Shown one piece after another: positions 59,984-64,000 of a stretch of 64,000 nt of DNA. The first letter of the stretch is position 1. Each line of letters opens with the position of its first letter. This stretch comes from DASSUW01 sp963844205 (GTDB lineage Bacteria > Actinomycetota > Thermoleophilia > Solirubrobacterales > Solirubrobacteraceae), in the NCBI GenBank assembly GCA_963844205.1, contig CAWJNK010000013.1:496001-560000 (forward strand), in the 5' to 3' direction. The position numbers and the translations under genes are program-made. Below the pieces are notes generated by a model that saw nothing but the letters and a program-made list of their open reading frames with translations, was not told where the DNA came from and made no database searches.

Positions 59984-60328
59984 GTGACCGAGGCGCGTGC
60001 ACGCGAGCTGCTCGCGCGGGAGCGCCGGCGGGTCGAGCGCGCACTCGCCGACCTGACCCGGCGCGACGAGTCGGGCGAGCTCTCGCAGCTCGACCAGCAT
60101 CCGGCCGACTACGCGACCGAGCTCTTCGACGAGGAGCTCGAGCAGGGGGTGGCCGAGCAGCTCCGGCGGGAGCTCGAGGCGATCGAGCGAGCGGAGCGAC
60201 GGCTCGCGGAAGGCACCTACGGAGTCTCGGTCGACAGCGGCAGGCCGATTCCTGACGCGCGGCTCGAGGCGATCCCATGGGCCGAGCGCACGGCGGACGA
60301 GCAGGAGCAGTACGAGCGGAGCACATGA
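59984..60328 (+). CDS. DksA/TraR-like protein lacking zinc cysteines
   Basis: A 114-aa protein with the coiled-coil part (ARELLARERRRVERALADLT, EELEQGVAEQLRRELEAIER) and the C-terminal finger region GTYGVSVDSGRPIPDARLEA. In DksA/TraR the finger reads Y-G-x-C-x-x-C-G-x-P-I and ends C-x-x-C; here all four Cys positions are replaced (Ser, Ser and the ADEQEQ end). It may still enter the RNA-polymerase secondary channel, as Cys-less DksA2-like proteins do. GTG 59984 fits the family start. Confidence 0.85.
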   Translation: MTEARARELLARERRRVERALADLTRRDESGELSQLDQHPADYATELFDEELEQGVAEQLRRELEAIERAERRLAEGTYGVSVDSGRPIPDARLEAIPWAERTADEQEQYERST

Positions 60329-60344
60329 CCACGGAGGTCGATCC

Positions 60345-60812
60345 ATGAACACCGTTGCCAGCCAACCGCGCCGGCGCGCGGTCGCCGCGTACGACAGCTA
60401 CGGCGATGCACAGCGCGCCGTCGATCGCCTCTCGGACCGGGGGTTCCCGGTCGACCGGGTGGCGATCGTCGGCCACGGGCTCGACTACGTCGAGCAGGTG
60501 ACCGGGCGCTTCACCACCGCCCGCGCCGCGCTCGTGGGCGCGCTCGAGGGCGCGCTCCTAGGCGCGTTCTTCGGCCTGCTGATGGCGCTGATCTTCTCGT
60601 ACGACCCGAACCCCGCCGTGCCGCTGCTCGTCCTCTACGGGCTCGTCGCGGGAGCCCTGGTCGGCGCCGTCCTGGGCGCGCTCCTGCACGCCGCCACCGG
60701 TGGTACGCGCGACTTCACGTCGCGGCCGGGGCTGCGGGCCGAGCGCTACGAGGTCATGGTCGACGAGGGGGTCGCCGACCGCGCCGCCGAGCTGCTGCGC
60801 TCCGGAACCTGA
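60345..60812 (+). CDS. general stress protein 17M-like membrane protein
   Basis: A 155-aa protein. The N-terminal GSP17M-type domain reads AAYDSYGDAQRAVDRLSDRG, then FPVDRVAIVGHGLDYVEQVTG; a glycine-rich double membrane segment follows (GALEGALLGAFFGLLMALIF, LVAGALVGAVLGALLHAA), and a short C-terminal domain YEVMVDEGVADRAAELL. Common in stress regulons of actinobacteria. CGGAGG precedes ATG 60345. Confidence 0.85.
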   Translation: MNTVASQPRRRAVAAYDSYGDAQRAVDRLSDRGFPVDRVAIVGHGLDYVEQVTGRFTTARAALVGALEGALLGAFFGLLMALIFSYDPNPAVPLLVLYGLVAGALVGAVLGALLHAATGGTRDFTSRPGLRAERYEVMVDEGVADRAAELLRSGT

Positions 60813-60814
60813 CC

Positions 60815-61633
60815 GTGATCGCGGGCCGCCGCAGCATCGTCGCTCTCGCCGTGGCGGTGGCGATCGTCGCCGCCACGGCGCTCCTGGCGCTCTTCACGCT
60901 GCGCTCGGAAGGCTTCGACTACCAGGATCCGTTCGATCCGCTGCCGTCGCCGGAGGCCCAGGGGACCGGTACGGAGGTGGACGGCGCGCCCGATTCCGAG
61001 CGCCGGCTCGACGCCTTCCTGGCCTTCGTGTTCGGCGACGTCCAGCGATTCTGGGCGGGCACGCTCGAGCCCAGCGGGATCGACTACGTGCCGGCCACGC
61101 TCATCGTGTTCCGAGGGGCGGTGGTGACCGGCTGCGGTCCCGCGTCGGCGGCCGTCGGCCCGTTCTACTGCCCGCTCGATCGCACGGTGTACCTCGACGC
61201 GGGGTTCTTCCGCCGGCTCGCAGTCGAGTTCCGGGCGCCCGGCGACTTCGCGCAGGCGTACGTGATCGCGCATGAGATGGGCCATCACGTGCAGAACGTC
61301 ACCGGCGTGTTCGCGCAGGTCACGGAGGCGATCGTCGCCGGCGAGGGCGACCGCAACGAGCTCTCGATCCGGATGGAGCTGCAGGCCGACTGCCTGGCGG
61401 GGGTGTGGGGCCGCTCGACCTACGAACGCGACATGCTCGAGCGCGGCGACCTCGACGAGGCGCTGAGAGCGGCTGCCGCCGTGGGCGACGATCGCATCCA
61501 GCAGAAGACGACCGGCCGGATCGATCCCGAGACCTGGACGCACGGCTCGTCCGAGCAGCGCCGCACGTGGTGGCTACGCGGCTACACGGCCGGCGATCCC
61601 GACAGCTGCGACACCTTCTCCGGCGACGTCTGA
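60815..61633 (+). CDS. neutral zinc metallopeptidase (YpfJ family)
   Basis: A 272-aa membrane-anchored putative protease: one N-terminal helix, then the extracellular domain with YCPLDRTVYLDAGFF, the zinc motif AHEMGHHVQNVTG (H-E-x-x-H) and the third-ligand region MELQADCLAGVWG. It ends with the family motif EQRRTWWLRGYTAGDPDSCDTF. GTG 60815 is 2 bases after the previous stop. It overlaps the convergent carbamoyltransferase gene by 52 bases. Confidence 0.9.
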   Translation: MIAGRRSIVALAVAVAIVAATALLALFTLRSEGFDYQDPFDPLPSPEAQGTGTEVDGAPDSERRLDAFLAFVFGDVQRFWAGTLEPSGIDYVPATLIVFRGAVVTGCGPASAAVGPFYCPLDRTVYLDAGFFRRLAVEFRAPGDFAQAYVIAHEMGHHVQNVTGVFAQVTEAIVAGEGDRNELSIRMELQADCLAGVWGRSTYERDMLERGDLDEALRAAAAVGDDRIQQKTTGRIDPETWTHGSSEQRRTWWLRGYTAGDPDSCDTFSGDV

Positions 61634-62538
61634 CGGCGAGCGGTCACCAGTGAGTGGACGACCGCCTGCTCGGCGTGCACACGGTTGGCGGCCTGCTCCC
61701 AGACGACCGAGCGAGCCCCGTCGACCACCAGCGCCGCGACCTCCTCCCCGCGCCGGGCCGGCAGGCAGTGCATGAACACGTGGTCGCGGTGAGCGAGGGT
61801 CATCAGCTCGGGATGCACGTGGTAGCGCCGGAGCCGCTCGCCACCGCCGCGCGGCCACGGACCGGTGTAGACGGCGTGGGCGCCGGCGACCGCGCGGCGC
61901 GGGTCGTCCATGATCGTGATGCTCGCGCCGTGGCGCGCGGCGATCGCCTCCGCTCCCGCCTGGGCGAGCCGGGACGGCCGGTGCTCCGGCGGGCAGGCGA
62001 CCCGGATGTCCATTCCTGCGAGCGCCGCCGCCTCCATGAGTGAGTGGGCGATCCCGGACCCGGCGTCGCCGACGAAGGCGACCTCCAGCCCCGCGAGCGC
62101 ACCGAAGCGCTCGCGCAGCGTCAGGAGGTCGGCCAGGGCCTGACAGGGGTGATGCTCGTCCGAGAGAGCGTTGACCACGGGGATCGTGGCGTGCGGAGCG
62201 ATCCGCCGGAGCGTGCGGTGCGGCACGCGATGCGTCAGCAGCGCAGCGGCCGCGCTCGAGAACGTGCGGGCGATGTCGCCCAGCGGCTCGCCGCTGCCCA
62301 CCTCGAGCTCTCGACGCGGCAGCATCAGGGGCAGCATCCCGAGCCGGTCGGCGGCGACCGCCGCCGACAGCGTCGCCCCCGTCGTGGGCGGATCGAAGAA
62401 GCACGCCACCGTCTGCCCCTCCAGGTCGGAGTCGAACCCGGCGGCGTCGGCCTTCATGCGCTCGGCGAGGTCGACCAGCTCGGCGAGCGCGACGCAGGTC
62501 AGGTCGCCGACCGAGAGCAGGTGAGGCGGCCAGGTCAT
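61582..62538 (-). CDS. carbamoyltransferase homologue with altered substrate motifs
   Basis: A 318-aa protein of the ornithine/aspartate carbamoyltransferase fold. The C-terminal marks HPCQALADLLTL, FVGDAGSGIAHSLMEAAAL, HCLPARRGEEV and NRVHAEQAVVHSL are kept. The carbamoyl-phosphate loop, normally S-T-R-T-R, reads PTTGAT, losing both arginines. The ornithine loop S-M-G is replaced by TGPWPRGG. So it is probably not an ornithine carbamoyltransferase; it may use another substrate or be a non-catalytic relative. It stands apart from any arginine genes, inside a stress cluster. Confidence 0.85.
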   Translation of the reverse strand: MTWPPHLLSVGDLTCVALAELVDLAERMKADAAGFDSDLEGQTVACFFDPPTTGATLSAAVAADRLGMLPLMLPRRELEVGSGEPLGDIARTFSSAAAALLTHRVPHRTLRRIAPHATIPVVNALSDEHHPCQALADLLTLRERFGALAGLEVAFVGDAGSGIAHSLMEAAALAGMDIRVACPPEHRPSRLAQAGAEAIAARHGASITIMDDPRRAVAGAHAVYTGPWPRGGGERLRRYHVHPELMTLAHRDHVFMHCLPARRGEEVAALVVDGARSVVWEQAANRVHAEQAVVHSLVTARRQTSPEKVSQLSGSPAV

Positions 62539-62640
62539 CGGCTCGTCGGATAGGCCGCTTCGATGACGCCGAAAGCGGTTGGGCGTCGCGTTCGGCGGCC
62601 TACCTCCCCAGATGACCCGAACCCAAGAAGGAGCGAAGCG

Positions 62641-63162
62641 ATGGAAGTCGGACTGTTGGTGCTGCGCATCGTCGTCGGCGCGTTCTTCGTCGGCCACGGC
62701 GCCCAGAAGCTCTTCGGCTGGTTCCGCGGCCACGGCCTGGCCGGGACCGGCGCGGCGTTCGAGGGCATGGGACTCCGCCCGGGGCGGACGATGGCCGCGA
62801 TCGCCGGCACCGCCGAGATCGCCGGAGGCGTCCTGCTCGGGATCGGCCTGCTCACGCCGCTTGCGGCGGCACTGCTGATCGCCGTCATGACGCTTGCAAT
62901 CGCGATCGTGCACTGGCGACACGGACCGTGGGTCGCGGAGGGCGGCTGGGAGTACAGCGTCGTCCTGATCGCGGTCGCGTTCGCGGTGACCGCAGTCGGC
63001 CCCGGCAAGTACTCGCTGGACCGCGCGCTCGAGCTCGACCTCGCGGGTGTGGACTGGGCGCTGGTCGCCCTCGCCGCCGGCGTGCTCTCGGCGCTTGTCG
63101 TGGCGGCAGCGGCGCGCGTGCAGGCAGCGGACAAGGCCGGGCCGCGGCCGGCCGGCGCATAG
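62641..63162 (+). CDS. DoxX-family membrane protein
   Basis: A 173-aa protein with four helices: VLRIVVGAFFVGHGAQKLFG (the DoxX opening with conserved G-H-G-x-x-K), GTAEIAGGVLLGIGLLTPLA, ALLIAVMTLAIAIVHW and a last pair (VVLIAVAFAVTAVGPG, LVALAAGVLSALVVAAA). Linked to redox and thiol stress in actinobacteria. AAGGAG 9 bases before ATG 62641. Its TAG abuts the next ATG. Confidence 0.9.
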   Translation: MEVGLLVLRIVVGAFFVGHGAQKLFGWFRGHGLAGTGAAFEGMGLRPGRTMAAIAGTAEIAGGVLLGIGLLTPLAAALLIAVMTLAIAIVHWRHGPWVAEGGWEYSVVLIAVAFAVTAVGPGKYSLDRALELDLAGVDWALVALAAGVLSALVVAAAARVQAADKAGPRPAGA

Positions 63163-63447
63163 ATGCCGGCGCCGGGCACGGGATTCGCTCTGCGGGCGGT
63201 CCGACCCGCTGCCTCGGACGCCGTCGAGCTGGGCGCGCTGGCGCGCGAGGCCGGGCTCCATCCCGACCTCGTTCGCCGGTTCGTCCGGCTCGGCCTGCTC
63301 GACCCGCCGCCGTTCCCGCGTGACGCGGCGGCGCGGCTGGCCCGCGCCGGCCGGCTGCGGCGGGACCTCGGGCTCAACTACGCCGGCGCCGTCCTCGCCT
63401 GCGAGCTGCTCAGCCGCATCCAGGAGCTCGAGTCGCGTCGGCCGTGA
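63163..63447 (+). CDS. CbpM/MerR-like chaperone modulator protein
   Basis: A 94-aa protein with a MerR-type helix-turn-helix: VELGALAREAGLHPDLVRRF, VRLGLLDPPPFPRD, and a C-terminal helix GLNYAGAVLACELLSRIQEL. This is the form of CbpM-like modulators found with DnaJ/CbpA and Hsp20 genes. ATG 63163 directly follows the DoxX stop. Confidence 0.75.
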   Translation: MPAPGTGFALRAVRPAASDAVELGALAREAGLHPDLVRRFVRLGLLDPPPFPRDAAARLARAGRLRRDLGLNYAGAVLACELLSRIQELESRRP

Positions 63448-63497
63448 GCGGGGCTCGCCTTGTCAGGGCTCGTCCGCGATCTACCTGAGGGAGCGAG

Positions 63498-63539
63498 ATG
63501 TTCGAGCGGTTCACGACCCCGGCGGAGCTGCTGACGTAA
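63498..63539 (+). pseudogene. 13-codon stub of a DUF892 (ferritin-like, YciE/YciF) gene
   Basis: ATG 63498, with GAGGGAG 6 bases upstream, encodes MFERFTTPAELLT then TAA, which overlaps the ATG of the next gene (TAATG). DUF892 proteins of this group open MFERF-x-TP-E and continue into a ferritin-like helix. The rest of the gene is missing, leaving start site and leader only. Confidence 0.45.
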
Positions 63540-63973
63540 TGGCGGGCACCACCGTCGACGCGGTCCAGCGAACCGTTCAGAAGTCGAACGAGTGGCTGCA
63601 CGACCTCGCGGCCGAGCTCGGCGTCGACGAGCGCACGGCGTGGCGGGTCCTGCGGGCCTATCTCCAGCTCCTGCGGGACCGCCTGACCGTCGACGAGGCG
63701 GCCCAGCTCGCCGCCCAGCTACCCCATCTGCTGCGCGGCGTCTTCTACGAGGGCTTCGACCCGCGCCGCCAGCCCGAGCGCATCCGCGACCGCGAGGCCT
63801 TCGTCGAGCGGCTGCGCGAGCGCGCGCAGCTGGCCGACGCGGAGGAGGCCGCGAACGTCGCGGCGGCAGCGACGCGCGTCCTGCGCCGCCACATCACGGA
63901 GGGCGAGTTCGAGGATGTCCTCGCGCAGCTCCCGGCCGAGATCCGTGGCGTGCTGGTGCCGGGCAGCCAGTGA
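63539..63973 (+). CDS. DUF2267 domain-containing protein
   Basis: A 144-aa all-helical protein. DUF2267 marks are VQKSNEWLHDLAAELGVDER, AWRVLRAYLQLLRDRLTVDE, AAQLAAQLPHLLRGVFYEGF and VLRRHITEGEFEDVLAQLP. Function unknown; such genes sit in stress and small-heat-shock neighbourhoods. ATG 63539 overlaps the stop of the DUF892 stub, so it is translated by coupling from that stub's ribosome site. Confidence 0.88.
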   Translation: MAGTTVDAVQRTVQKSNEWLHDLAAELGVDERTAWRVLRAYLQLLRDRLTVDEAAQLAAQLPHLLRGVFYEGFDPRRQPERIRDREAFVERLRERAQLADAEEAANVAAAATRVLRRHITEGEFEDVLAQLPAEIRGVLVPGSQ

Positions 63974-64000
63974 CCGCGTCGGCGAACCTCGCCAACACGA
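63970..64000 (+). CDS. start of a further gene, cut by the window edge
   Basis: GTG 63970 overlaps the TGA of the DUF2267 gene (GTGA), and the frame VTASANLANT stays open to the last base. Only ten codons are visible; no assignment is possible. Support is the overlap pattern common throughout this window. Confidence 0.35.
   Translation, partial: MTASANLANT

Overview
The window is very GC-rich, with GC-saturated third codon positions, many GTG/TTG starts, ATGA/GTGA start-stop overlaps and several starts that look leaderless. Together with MalT-like LuxR regulators, NarL-type kinases and actinobacterial-type small proteins, this points to a high-GC actinobacterium, plausibly Thermoleophilia/Solirubrobacterales. 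That placement is inference from style and gene content; no rRNA or tRNA gene was seen.

Layout. 1-6.6 kb (minus): alpha/beta hydrolase cut by the window edge, a small protein, a 744-aa LuxR ATPase regulator and a MacB/FtsX-type ABC exporter. 6.7-9.1 kb (plus): NarL-type two-component pair whose kinase is split by two frameshifts. 9.2-16.7 kb: PQQ-type sugar dehydrogenase, a decayed stretch holding the 3' end of arsM, a TetR/MFS efflux pair with a near-perfect promoter and tandem operators, LysR, a flavin monooxygenase and an SDR, with an 18-codon SDR stub between the last two. 16.7-25.3 kb: an OmpR regulator/kinase/NDP-sugar epimerase operon diverging from a translationally coupled set (GT2, TIGR04282-like glycosyltransferase, methyltransferase, membrane-anchored molybdopterin oxidoreductase, small membrane protein), followed by a lipoprotein beta-propeller and a GT39-like membrane protein. 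I regard this block as the best candidate for an undescribed surface or small-molecule modification pathway. 25.3-29.6 kb: second FtsX exporter coupled to a metallophosphoesterase lipoprotein. 29.7-35.9 kb: small basic proteins, an ATPase-VOC fused ORF, a NarL-type kinase and response regulator, a barrel protein and a serine beta-lactamase-like hydrolase.

36-53.4 kb is a complete L-rhamnose locus. On the minus strand, DeoR regulator, RhaT ATPase, two permeases, RhaS lipoprotein, an L-fucose/arabinose isomerase-like protein, mutarotase, rhamnulokinase, rhamnose isomerase and a fused aldolase/dehydrogenase form one tightly packed operon. Diverging from it is a secreted 1548-aa GH78 alpha-L-rhamnosidase, followed by a second DeoR paralogue. 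The model is: rhamnosidase frees rhamnose outside, the ABC system imports it, RhaM/RhaI/RhaB/RhaD-E convert it to dihydroxyacetone phosphate and lactate. A 10-bp inverted sequence sits over the -10 box of both divergent promoters.

53.4-57.3 kb is a decayed island: a pRiA4b ORF-3-like stub, intact AbiEi antitoxin with a broken AbiEii toxin, an excisionase-like gene and a truncated integrase. 57.4-64 kb is a stress cluster: DJ-1/PfpI, TerC remnant, PsiE, Hsp20, DksA-like protein without zinc cysteines, general-stress-17M-like protein, neutral zinc metallopeptidase, a carbamoyltransferase homologue lacking both substrate motifs, DoxX, CbpM-like, a DUF892 stub and a DUF2267 protein.

A recurring theme is a two-copy intra-operon repeat (near 22.9 and 45.5 kb): an identical 32-bp core next to a hairpin of different sequence but the same form.
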